Assembly (NCBI GenBank): GCA_026392555.1
Contig: JAPLBW010000202.1
Coordinates: 1-7,798, forward strand
DNA length: 7,798 nt
From: Actinomycetota bacterium
GTDB taxonomy: Bacteria; Actinomycetota; Actinomycetes; UBA12327
Reading direction: 5' to 3'
Positions 1 through 6,297 of the stretch are shown piece by piece. Both the position numbers and the translations under genes were made by a program. Under the pieces are notes generated by a model that was not told the DNA's origin, made no database searches, and worked only from the letters and a program-made list of their open reading frames with translations. The stretch's first letter is position 1, and every line of letters starts with the position of its first letter.

Positions 1-245
1 AGGTGGCTGAGCGTGCCGTGGGGGCGATTCCGGCGGGCTGTGCCATACTCAAAGCAGTCGTACGCCACACCACTCCGGCGGTGCGACCCGATGACGTTCT
101 TTATGGTTTGCGCGAAATTTCGGGCCTGACGCCCTCGAACCCCCCACGGGTGACGAGGTTGGCGCAGGGTCCGCTTGACACTCAAACTGCAGTGATCGCC
201 GATCCCCTTGATCGCGATCGCGATGTCATCACCTCCACCAGTTAA
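1..245 (+). CDS. C-terminal end of a radical-SAM-associated protein (DUF2344/TIGR03936-like), 5' partial
   Basis: This frame is open from the window edge to a TAA at 243-245, so the gene begins upstream; the GTG at position 3 is probably an internal Val. The visible 80 residues carry the pattern RHTTPAVRPDDVL followed by PPRVTRLAQGPLD and ADPLDRDRD. I recognise this as the conserved tail of the DUF2344/TIGR03936 family, which in Actinomycetia usually sits between a B12-binding-type radical SAM gene and rne. The biochemical role of this family is not established, and the catalytic part would in any case be outside the window. The position directly upstream of rne supports the family call. Recognition is from memory of the family, not a database search, so the identity is fairly but not completely secure. 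Confidence 0.78.
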   Translation, partial: VAERAVGAIPAGCAILKAVVRHTTPAVRPDDVLYGLREISGLTPSNPPRVTRLAQGPLDTQTAVIADPLDRDRDVITSTS

Positions 246-382
246 CGCTGGCGAAGGAACCCATTGGCTTCCCCTGGCCTTCACCAAAGGACCAGGGACT
301 AATCGCCCTCGCGGCGATCGGCGTTACCGCAGTTGAAAGCGGACAACGCTTCGTAGCGAGGCATGACAGGAGACCCGCCCGG
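246..382 (+). promoter_or_regulatory. rne 5' leader with three hairpins
   Basis: This 137-bp gap between the upstream stop and the rne start holds three inverted repeats in a row. The first pairs CCCTGG (272-277) with CCAGGG (292-297), continued inside by CCTT (278-281) with AAGG (287-290) past a single bulged A. The second pairs ATCGCC (302-307) with GGCGAT (313-318) over a 5-base loop. The third pairs CGCT (347-350) with AGCG (355-358) around the tetraloop TCGT. None is followed by a run of T, so they look more like leader structures than intrinsic terminators, although the first could be a weak terminator for the upstream gene. In E. coli, RNase E limits its own synthesis through hairpins in its 5' UTR; a similar role here is inference. 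I could not identify a convincing -35/-10 pair. Confidence 0.5.
368..373 (+). promoter_or_regulatory. Ribosome binding site of rne
   Basis: AGGAGA lies nine bases before the ATG at 383. It supports 383 as the true start of rne, rather than a start inside the downstream frame that encodes the catalytic core. Confidence 0.75.
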
Positions 383-2810
383 ATGCTCGACAACGAGCCA
401 ACCGGTGCTGGTGAAATTACCGGCACCCCCACCCCCGCCCGCAAATATGTAGTTGCTGCCTCAAAGAAGGCACCACCTAAAAGGACGATCACCAAAAAGG
501 TGGTCGCCACCGACGCGTCGAACACCGAGGAATCGAACACCGCGTCATCGGCGCCCGAAAAGGCTGCGGCTAAGAAGGCTGCGGCTAAGAAGGCTCCCGC
601 GCCGAAGACTGCAGCCAAAAAGGCCACGGCTTCCGACGAAGGCGTAGCTGAAACGGCTGTTGCCAAGAAGACGGCAAAGAAGGCTTCCGCAAAGAAGACC
701 TCCACTTCTGCGGTAGCAGACAGTTCTAGCGATGCCAGCACCTCTTCCCCTGCGATTCCTGCTGTGTTGTTCCAACCCCCATCCACCACAGCCACACCCC
801 GTACCCGCAAGCGCACTCCTGCCAAGGCTGATGATGAAGCCGTTGCTACCCCAGCGGTCAATGCAGACGATGATGCAGATGGTGATGAAGACGGTCCACG
901 TCGCCGTCGCCGTCGCGGTGGTCGCGGCCGTCGCGGTCGTGGTGCCGAGGGCACGGATGGTTCCGAGGGCACCGAGTCCGATGAAGCTTCGTCATCTTCT
1001 ACCGATGGCGCGGATGCAGACGAAGCCGATGGCACAGTTCGCCGCCGCCGCCGCCGCTCGAGTGCTGATGGGCGCCAAGGCCAAGCCCAAGGCTGATTTT
1101 GATGATGACAAGGGATCAGTGCGCATCGAGGCCAAGCGTCAACGTCGACGCGATGGTCGCGAAGCTGGTCGTCGACGCCCACCGGTACTTACCGAGTCCG
1201 AATTTTTGGCACGCCGTGAAGCCGTAGAACGCATCATGGTCGTGCGTCAAGTCGAAGATCGCACGCAGATCGCGGTTTTGGAAGACGGTGTACTCGTTGA
1301 ACATCACGTGACCCGCGAAGAGCACGGCTCCATGGTGGGCAATGTCTTCTTAGGTCGTGTTCAAAACGTTCTGCCTTCGATGGAAGCCGCATTCGTAGAC
1401 ATCGGCCGCGGTCGTAACGCGGTGCTGTATGCCGGAGAAGTGAACTGGGATGCTGCCGGACTCGATGGCCAACCCAAGCGCATTGAATTTGCCTTGAAGT
1501 CTGGCGATCCAGTCTTGGTTCAGGTCACCAAGGACCCGGTGGGTCAAAAGGGTGCACGACTGACAAGTCAGATCTCGCTGCCGGGCCGCTACCTGGTCTA
1601 CGTTCCCGATGGTTCGATGACTGGCATTAGCCGCAAACTCCCCGACACCGAACGCTCACGCCTGAAGAGCACACTCAAGCGCGTTGTTCCGGAGAGCGCC
1701 GGCGTCATCGTTCGTACCGCCGCAGAGGGTGCGAGCGAAGAGGAACTGGCTCGAGATGTAGAGCGCCTCTCGGCGCAGTGGGAAGAAGTCCAGGAAAAGG
1801 CCAAGACCGCTTCACCTCCTAGCCTTTTGTATGGCGAGCCCGACATGACGGTTCGCGTGATCCGCGACATCTTCAATGAGGACTTCAAAAAGGTCATCAT
1901 CAGCGGAAGCGATGCATGGCAGGTCGTTGACGACTATGTCGCCGCTGTTGCCCCTGACTTGCGCGATCGTCTGGAGAAGTGGACCGGCTCGAAGGATGTC
2001 TGGACCGAATTCCGCGTTGACGAGCAGTTGGCTAAGGCGCTTGATCGCAAGGTGTATCTGCCGTCGGGTGGCTCGTTGGTCATTGACCGCACCGAAGCCA
2101 TGACTGTTGTTGACGTCAACACCGGTCGTTTCACCGGCCAAGGCGGAAACCTGGAAGAAACCGTCACGGCAAACAACTTGGAAGCTGCTGAAGAAATTGT
2201 TCGCCAGCTCCGCCTGCGCGACATTGGTGGAATCATCGTCGTGGACTTCATCGACATGGTTCTCGAGAGCAACCGTGACCAAGTTTTGCGCCGACTGCTT
2301 GAGTGCCTTGGCCGTGATCGAACCAAGCATCAAGTCGCTGAAGTCACATCCCTGGGTCTAGTTCAAATGACGCGTAAGCGCGTTGGACAAGGCTTACTCG
2401 AAGTGTTCTCCACTACGTGTGATCACTGCAATGGTCGTGGCATCAACGTCTCGATGGAGCCCATCGCTGAAACGCGTGCCGCCCTGCCACCAGTGGTCAA
2501 GCACAAGGATGCGTCCAAGGACGTCGCCAAGGTGGCCGCAGCCTCCAAGCGCTTGTCGGCATCTAGCTCTGCGGGTGATTCCTCGGACAGTGCGGAGGCA
2601 CCAGCCTCAGATTCAGGATCAGTCTCAGCCCAGGGCAGCGATACCACCTCGGTGGACTCGCCCTCAACGGCGCAGGCTGACAGTGCTGCTGAATCAGCCC
2701 CAGCGGCAACGCCGGTTGAGACAGCACCCGTTCTTGAGGCCAGCCCCCGTGGGCGCAAGCGTCGGGTGGCTACCAAGCCAGCCGGCGACCCCTCGATTCC
2801 GGTCACCTGA
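383..2810 (+). CDS. rne: Ribonuclease E/G family endoribonuclease, interrupted by a +1 frameshift near 1070
   Basis: RNase E/G is a single-strand endoribonuclease that acts in mRNA decay and in maturation of rRNA and tRNA precursors. The gene reads in one frame from ATG 383 to about 1069 and then in the next frame to a TGA at 2808-2810. Removing one G from GGG 1070-1072 gives one continuous protein of about 808 residues. In that numbering the first 110 residues are Lys/Ala rich (KKAAAKKAAAKK type), arginine clusters lie near 173-187 and 220-225, and both should be disordered RNA-binding sequence typical of actinobacterial RNase E. The S1-type region is near 316-355. The metal-binding aspartates of the DNase I-like domain are visible as VVDVNTGRF (Asp577) and VVDFIDM (Asp621). 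The Zn-link cysteines are CDHC (Cys679, Cys682). Their spacing (44 and 58) closely matches E. coli RNase E (43 and 58). The tail after about residue 690 is Ser/Ala/Asp rich and low complexity. Without the shift, the first frame ends at a TGA at 1094-1096 and the core would need an internal start (GTG 1062 or ATG 1068) with no good ribosome binding site. Confidence 0.93.
560..595 (+). repeat. 15-bp tandem repeat encoding Lys/Ala blocks in RNase E
   Basis: The unit AAGGCTGCGGCTAAG occurs twice without a mismatch (560-574, 575-589) and starts a third time (590-595). It is in frame with rne and encodes an alternating KAAAK pattern in the basic N-terminal extension. Exact repeats of a multiple of three allow the tail length to change without loss of frame. 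Confidence 0.8.
1070..1072 (+). other. Frameshift site in rne (one surplus base)
   Basis: Upstream of this point the coding frame gives six Arg then SSAD; downstream the conserved RNase E sequence (AKPKAD, then RIEAKRQRRRDG) is in the next frame. Dropping one G of the GGG joins them as SSADG followed by AKAKPKAD. A short run of G beside a (CGC)6 tract is a plausible place for a sequencing or replication slip. The exact position could instead lie inside the CGC run at 1040-1057, because both frames stay open there. Confidence 0.7.
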
Positions 2811-2931
2811 CCCTGCTCGGTACGCCTGCTCAGGCAACGCGTACCCTTAACACCTGTGCGCGGGGGTCCGCGCCTGATGGGCGAGCCGATCATGTTGGCT
2901 CACTCACCACCCCAAGTTAAGGAGTTCCGCG
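2811..2931 (+). promoter_or_regulatory. rplU leader region with three consecutive hairpins
   Basis: The 121-bp spacer between rne and rplU contains three inverted repeats. GGTACGC (2819-2825) pairs with GCGTACC (2839-2845), with a competing inner GCCT/AGGC pairing. GCGCGG (2858-2863) pairs with CCGCGC (2868-2873) around a GGGT tetraloop. GAGCC (2883-2887) pairs with GGCTC (2897-2901) and can be extended by three more pairs, two of them G-U. None is followed by a T run. The first could contribute to ending rne transcription, while all three could form a structured leader for the L21-L27 mRNA. No confident promoter was found; TACCCT at 2842-2847 fits a loose -10 pattern but has no -35 partner. 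Confidence 0.5.
2919..2924 (+). promoter_or_regulatory. Ribosome binding site of rplU
   Basis: AAGGAG is placed seven bases before GTG 2932. It confirms the GTG as the start of L21, whose family N-terminus MYAIVRAGGRQ then begins exactly there. Confidence 0.8.
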
Positions 2932-3243
2932 GTGTACGCGATTGTCCGCGCCGGAGGCCGTCAAGAAAAGGTCGCTGTTGGCGATGTTCTTGAGGTTGAC
3001 CGTTTGCAGGCTCAGTCTGGCTCAACTGTTGAGTTGAAGGCTCTGCTTATCGTCGATGGCACCACGATTACCTCCGAGGCTGCTGCTTTGGCCAAGGTCA
3101 GCGTTACCGCTGAAGTCCTTGACCAGACCAAGGGCCCCAAGATCGACATCTTGAAGTACAAGAACAAGACCGGATACCGCCGCCGCATGGGTCACCGCTC
3201 CAAGCTGACCCAGATCCGCGTCACCGGTATTGAGACGAAGTAG
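2932..3243 (+). CDS. rplU: 50S ribosomal protein L21
   Basis: L21 is a component of the large ribosomal subunit that binds 23S rRNA. The 103-residue product has the usual family length. It starts with the hallmark MYAIVRAGGRQEKV, carries a VGDVLEVDRL segment near residues 17-26, and has the diagnostic basic C-terminal pattern KNKTGYRRRMGHRS near residues 78-91, followed by a terminal TQIRVTGIE. The start is GTG with AAGGAG upstream. The TAG stop at 3241-3243 lies eight bases before rpmA, the conserved rplU-rpmA pairing, so the two are almost certainly translated from one mRNA. Expression may be influenced by the three hairpins in the leader, which is inference. The reading frame is intact and nothing in the protein is unusual, in contrast to the neighbouring rpmA. 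Confidence 0.98.
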   Translation: MYAIVRAGGRQEKVAVGDVLEVDRLQAQSGSTVELKALLIVDGTTITSEAAALAKVSVTAEVLDQTKGPKIDILKYKNKTGYRRRMGHRSKLTQIRVTGIETK

Positions 3244-3251
3244 GTGTAACC

Positions 3252-3539
3252 ATGGCTCACAAAAAGGGCGCGTCATCCACGCGCAACGGTCGCGACTCCA
3301 ACGCGCAGCGCTTGGGCGATTGCGAAAGGTGAGAATTTTTCCATCAAGGCGTTAAGCGCTTCGGCGGACAGCTCGTTAATGCAGGCGAGATCATCGTGCG
3401 TCAGCGCGGCACTCACTTTCACCCAGGCTTGAACGTTGGCCGTGGTGGCGACGACACGTTGTTTGCGTTGCAGCCAGGCGCCGTTGAATTCGGAACCCGT
3501 CGTGGTCGCCGAGTCGTCAACATCGTTCCGGCGGAGTAA
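3252..3539 (+). CDS. rpmA: 50S ribosomal protein L27, interrupted by a 33-bp insert with in-frame TGA
   Basis: L27 sits in the large subunit, and its N-terminus reaches the peptidyl transferase centre. The frame starts at ATG 3252, with AGGTG (3243-3247) overlapping the rplU stop as ribosome binding site. It encodes MAHKKGASSTRNGRDSNAQ-RLG (22 residues). The expected continuation VKRFGGQLVNAGEI starts only at 3351. Between them lie 33 extra bases (3318-3350) reading D-C-E-R-stop-E-F-F-H-Q-G. The rest, including RQRGTHFHPG and GRGGDDTLFAL, is intact and in the same frame up to the TAA at 3537-3539. Without the insert the product would be 84 residues, a normal L27 length with no residue lost. 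Literal translation gives only 26 residues, and no ATG, GTG or TTG restarts in frame before GTG 3396. The gene may be a recent pseudogene, an artefact of assembly, or expressed through bypassing or RNA-level removal of the insert. Confidence 0.93.
3318..3350 (+). other. 33-bp in-frame insert in rpmA bounded by matching GGC codons; candidate bypass element
   Basis: The insert separates Gly22 and Val23 of L27. The last normal codon is GGC (3315-3317) and the insert itself ends in GGC (3348-3350), in the same frame, so a 4-base direct repeat GGCG flanks it. TGA lies at 3330-3332. Positions 3318-3327 can pair with 3336-3345 (seven Watson-Crick pairs, one G-U, two mismatches) around an 8-base loop that contains the first base of TGA onward. 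This hairpin begins directly after the first GGC and ends two bases before the second. Outside it, AGCGCTT (3307-3313) pairs perfectly with AAGCGCT (3354-3360). AGGTGA (3327-3332), overlapping the TGA, matches the anti-Shine-Dalgarno sequence. Matching take-off and landing codons, an intervening stop and a hairpin are features of T4 gene 60 bypassing. That reading is inference from layout only. Confidence 0.5.
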
Positions 3540-3566
3540 TTACAGATCTCCACTCAGAATTTGATG

Positions 3567-3607
3567 AAGAGCGGGCCGGTCGGATGACGACTGAGCCCGC
3601 TCTTTTT
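3567..3607 (+). terminator. Rho-independent terminator after rpmA
   Basis: AAGAGCGGGC (3567-3576) pairs over all ten bases with GCCCGCTCTT (3595-3604), and a T run follows at 3603-3607. The 18-base apical part can form a further small helix, GTCG (3579-3582) with CGAC (3588-3591). It lies 28 bp past the rpmA stop and should end the rne/rplU/rpmA transcript or act as a partial barrier before obgE. Confidence 0.92.
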
Positions 3608-3655
3608 ATCCCTTCCCATTGAATCCGTGCACAGCAGCCCAGTCAGGAGAGTGCG

Positions 3656-5014
3656 ATGACGAGCTTCGTTGATCGCGTCGTCCTGCACGTTGCAGCCGGC
3701 AATGGTGGACACGGATGCGCTTCAGTACACCGCGAGAAGTTCAAGCCTTTGGGTGGCCCTGACGGTGGCAACGGTGGCAACGGTGGCGATGTCGTCCTCG
3801 TGGTTGACCAAAGCGAACCGACCTTGCTCGATTACCACCGGTCACCTCACCGTGCAGCCACATCCGGCAAAGCCGGTCATGGAAGCCATCGCAATGGTGC
3901 CGAAGGCGAAGATCTCGTCATGCCTGTTCCCGATGGCACGGTGGTCTTTGACGTTGATGGCAATCAATTAGCCGACCTGGTCGGTGCTGGCGCGCGGTAT
4001 GTGGTTGCTAGTGGTGGCCGCGGTGGGTTGGGTAATGCATCCCTTGCTTCGCAACGACGCAAGGCGCCAGGCTTTGCCCTCTTGGGTGAGCCAGGCGAGT
4101 CCTGCGATGTGGTCTTGGAACTGAAGTCGATTGCCGATGTGGCATTGGTGGGCTATCCCAGTGCGGGTAAGTCAAGTGTGATTGGCGCGTTGTCAGCGGC
4201 CAAGCCAAAGATCGCTGATTACCCGTTCACGACGTTGGTCCCTAACCTTGGGGTGGTCGAAGCCGGAAGCGTTCGTTACACGATTGCGGATGTTCCCGGT
4301 TTGATCCCTGGTGCCAGCGAAGGCAAAGGCTTAGGGCTGGAGTTCCTTCGTCATGTTGAGCGCTGTGAAATCTTGGTGCACGTGTTGGATTGCGCGACGC
4401 TAGAAAGCGATCGCGATCCGATCTCGGACCTAGACACCATCGAAAACGAACTCGAGCAGTACGGCGGTTTGAATGATCGTCCTCGCATGGTGGCCCTGAA
4501 CAAGATTGACGTGCCGGAAGCCTTGGAGTTGGCCGAACTTGTTGAGCCACTTCTGCGCGAGCGCGGCTACGAAGTGTTCAAGGTTTCTGCGGTTTCTCGT
4601 GAGGGATTGCGCCAACTGTCGTTTGCGATGGCGGCTGCTGTTGATCGCGCCCGAGCTGCGCGACCGATGGCCAATGTCGAACGCATCGTTTTACGGCCCA
4701 AGGCCGTTGACGACAATGGCTTTGAGATCGTTCGCGAAGGCGCAGCGTTCCGCATCAAGGGTGAGCGGCCCGAGCGCTGGGTTCGTCAAACCGACTTCAG
4801 CAATGACGAAGCTGTGGGCTACTTGGGCGATCGTCTAGCGCGACTCGGCGTCGAAGCAGCCTTGTATGAGGCCGGCGCTACGGCAGGATGTGAAGTACGC
4901 ATTGGTAAGCAAGACAACTCAGTGATCTTTGACTGGGAGCCCACGATCGAAGCGGGCGGTTCGACGCACATCACGGCACGACGAGGATTTGATGAGAGGT
5001 TGGAGGGTCGGTGA
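3656..5014 (+). CDS. obgE: GTPase Obg (ObgE/CgtA)
   Basis: Obg is an essential GTPase that binds the 50S subunit and takes part in its maturation and in stress and growth control. The 452-residue product has the three-domain actinobacterial layout. The Gly-rich Obg fold covers about residues 1-158, including GGPDGGNGGNGGD near 33-45. The GTPase domain covers about 159-335 with G1 GYPSAGKSS (166-174), G2 DYPFTT (188-193), G3 DVPG (212-215), G4 NKID (282-285) and G5 SAVS (311-314). A C-terminal OCT domain follows at about 340-430. All nucleotide-binding motifs are intact. ATG 3656 is preceded by AGGAGA at 3645-3650 and gives the canonical N-terminus FVDRVVLHVAAGNGG. The gene follows a strong terminator with only 48 bp between, so its promoter must be close or it relies on read-through; I see no clear -10/-35 pair. 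Its stop overlaps the start of proB. Confidence 0.98.
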   Translation: MTSFVDRVVLHVAAGNGGHGCASVHREKFKPLGGPDGGNGGNGGDVVLVVDQSEPTLLDYHRSPHRAATSGKAGHGSHRNGAEGEDLVMPVPDGTVVFDVDGNQLADLVGAGARYVVASGGRGGLGNASLASQRRKAPGFALLGEPGESCDVVLELKSIADVALVGYPSAGKSSVIGALSAAKPKIADYPFTTLVPNLGVVEAGSVRYTIADVPGLIPGASEGKGLGLEFLRHVERCEILVHVLDCATLESDRDPISDLDTIENELEQYGGLNDRPRMVALNKIDVPEALELAELVEPLLRERGYEVFKVSAVSREGLRQLSFAMAAAVDRARAARPMANVERIVLRPKAVDDNGFEIVREGAAFRIKGERPERWVRQTDFSNDEAVGYLGDRLARLGVEAALYEAGATAGCEVRIGKQDNSVIFDWEPTIEAGGSTHITARRGFDERLEGR

Positions 5015-6129
5015 GTTCGGACCGCGGTTTTGTCACGAGCGCTAAGCGCATTGTGGTCAAAATCGGTTCGTCATCAATTACCTCCGCTGCGGGCGGCTTA
5101 GATGTAACAGCTGTTGAGGCGCTGGTTCATGCCCTAGTTGATGTGCGGCAATCTGGCACCGAAGTAGTTCTCGTTTCATCGGGTGCCATTGCTGCTGGGC
5201 TTGGTCCCCTGGGTTTGAGATCGCGTCCTAAAGACCTCGCGACGCAGCAAGCAGCAGCTAGCGTGGGACAAGGGCTCCTCGTACACCGTTACACCGATGC
5301 CTTCGCCGAAGCTGGCTTTACGGTTGGACAGGTTCTGCTCACCGTTGATGATGTGGGTCGTCGGGCGCATTACAAGAATGCTCAGCGCACCTTAAACCGA
5401 CTCCTTGAAGTCGGCGCGATCCCGGTCGTGAACGAAAACGACACGGTGGCCACCGATGAGATTCGTTTCGGCGACAATGACCGCTTGGCGGCCCTGGTGG
5501 CTCATCTGGTGCAAGCCGATGCCTTGATTTTGCTCTCAGATGTTGACGGCCTGTATGACGCGGATCCGAGCCTGGCAGGAGCGCAGCTAATTTCTGACGT
5601 AGTCGACGCCTCGATCTTGGATTCTGTTGAACTAGGCGGCGTGGGCTCGCGTGGTGTGGGTTCTGGTGGCATGGTCACCAAGGTTGAAGCCGCACGATTG
5701 GCAACCAGTGCCGGCATCCCGGTGATCTTGGCGCGGGCGAACAAAATCAAGGACGTGTTGACGGGCAGTAGTGAAGGAACGTATTTCCATGCGACTGGTC
5801 AACGACGGGCCACCCGCTTGCTCTGGCTTGCCCATGCCACTGATGCCCGTGGCAAACTCATTCTTGATGCCGGTGCGGAAAATGCGGTCAGGAATTCCGG
5901 TTCATCGTTGCTGCCGGCTGGAGTAACCGCAGTTGAGGGTGATTTTGAGGCGGGTGATCCGATTGAGCTGGTGAGTCAGACAGGCGAAATTATTGCCCGC
6001 GGACTGGTGGCCTATGACTCGCAGGAGATTCCAGCGCTGCTGGGCCGAACTACTGCCGAGTTGGCATCCGAATTAGGGGATGGCTACGGCCGAGAACTCG
6101 TTCACCGCGATGATTTGGTCCTGCTTTAG
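5011..6129 (+). CDS. proB: Glutamate 5-kinase
   Basis: ProB phosphorylates glutamate to glutamyl 5-phosphate in the cytoplasm, the first and usually proline-inhibited step of proline biosynthesis. The 372-residue product has the length of the two-domain form. The amino acid kinase domain (about 12-250) shows VVKIGSSS (15-22), SSGAIAAGLG (56-65), NENDTVATDEIRFGDNDRLA (141-160), LLSDVDGLYD (174-183) and GSGGMVTKVEAA (217-228). The C-terminal PUA domain (about 281-360) begins KLILDAGAENAV and includes the GIIARGL-like EIIARGLVAYDS. The start is GTG 5011, overlapping the TGA of obgE as GTGA, with GGAGGG (5002-5007) just upstream, so it is probably translationally coupled to obgE. proA, a common neighbour of proB, is not next to it here and must be elsewhere or absent. 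No terminator is evident after the TAG at 6127-6129. Confidence 0.97.
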   Translation: MSSDRGFVTSAKRIVVKIGSSSITSAAGGLDVTAVEALVHALVDVRQSGTEVVLVSSGAIAAGLGPLGLRSRPKDLATQQAAASVGQGLLVHRYTDAFAEAGFTVGQVLLTVDDVGRRAHYKNAQRTLNRLLEVGAIPVVNENDTVATDEIRFGDNDRLAALVAHLVQADALILLSDVDGLYDADPSLAGAQLISDVVDASILDSVELGGVGSRGVGSGGMVTKVEAARLATSAGIPVILARANKIKDVLTGSSEGTYFHATGQRRATRLLWLAHATDARGKLILDAGAENAVRNSGSSLLPAGVTAVEGDFEAGDPIELVSQTGEIIARGLVAYDSQEIPALLGRTTAELASELGDGYGRELVHRDDLVLL

Positions 6130-6297
6130 CTTGGGGACTCAGGGCCACAAGCAAGTAGTGATGGTCCATTCGTGAACCAAGCCCTAGTCGGTGTGCGCCG
6201 CAGAACTTCTGCCTAATCAATGGTTATGCGCAATACAAGGTGTCACCACTAGGTGAAATGTTCAGCCTTTTAGCCCCAAACACGGCACGATGTCGGG
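6130..6297 (+). other. Intergenic region between proB and the membrane-SDR gene
   Basis: I find no gene in these 168 bp. There are weak inverted repeats: AGGGC near 6141 with GCCCT near 6182, and TCACC with GGTGA around an ACTA loop near 6242-6255. Neither is followed by a T run, so I cannot call a terminator for obgE-proB. A promoter for the downstream gene is expected here, because 6298 has no clear ribosome binding site and may be leaderless, but I cannot place one with confidence. An in-frame TAG at 6271-6273 limits how far upstream the next gene could start. Confidence 0.4.

Noticed and set aside
732..1062. Start of the RNase E core frame as far upstream as 732
   Set aside because: The translation there is Met/Pro/Val/Ala low complexity. 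The overlapping frame from 383 gives the expected Lys/Ala/Arg extension and has a ribosome binding site, so 732-1062 in this frame is a shadow.
1040..1072. Programmed +1 frameshifting in rne
   Set aside because: There is no slow codon, stop at the shift point, upstream Shine-Dalgarno-like element or other recognised stimulator. A single surplus G is simpler.
229..1182. Long reverse-strand open frame of 317 codons over the rne 5' part
   Set aside because: Its Ala/Arg/Ser-rich translation is the antisense of the low-complexity rne extension. It has no recognisable domain, and the + strand gives a clear family match.
3330..3332. TGA in rpmA read as Trp or selenocysteine
   Set aside because: rne and obgE in the same window end in TGA as an ordinary stop, so recoding to Trp is unlikely. 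No selenocysteine logic fits L27, and the extra 11 residues match nothing in the family.
3336..3345. The 10 bases TTTTTCCATC in the rpmA insert recur near 6557-6566, suggesting a duplicated source
   Set aside because: A 10-base match of low complexity is expected by chance at this window size, and the flanking bases do not match.
3324..3399. Re-initiation after the rpmA TGA using the AGGTGA as a ribosome binding site
   Set aside because: No ATG, GTG or TTG occurs in frame before GTG 3396, which would remove conserved L27 sequence. The only near candidates (ATT, ATC) are out of frame.
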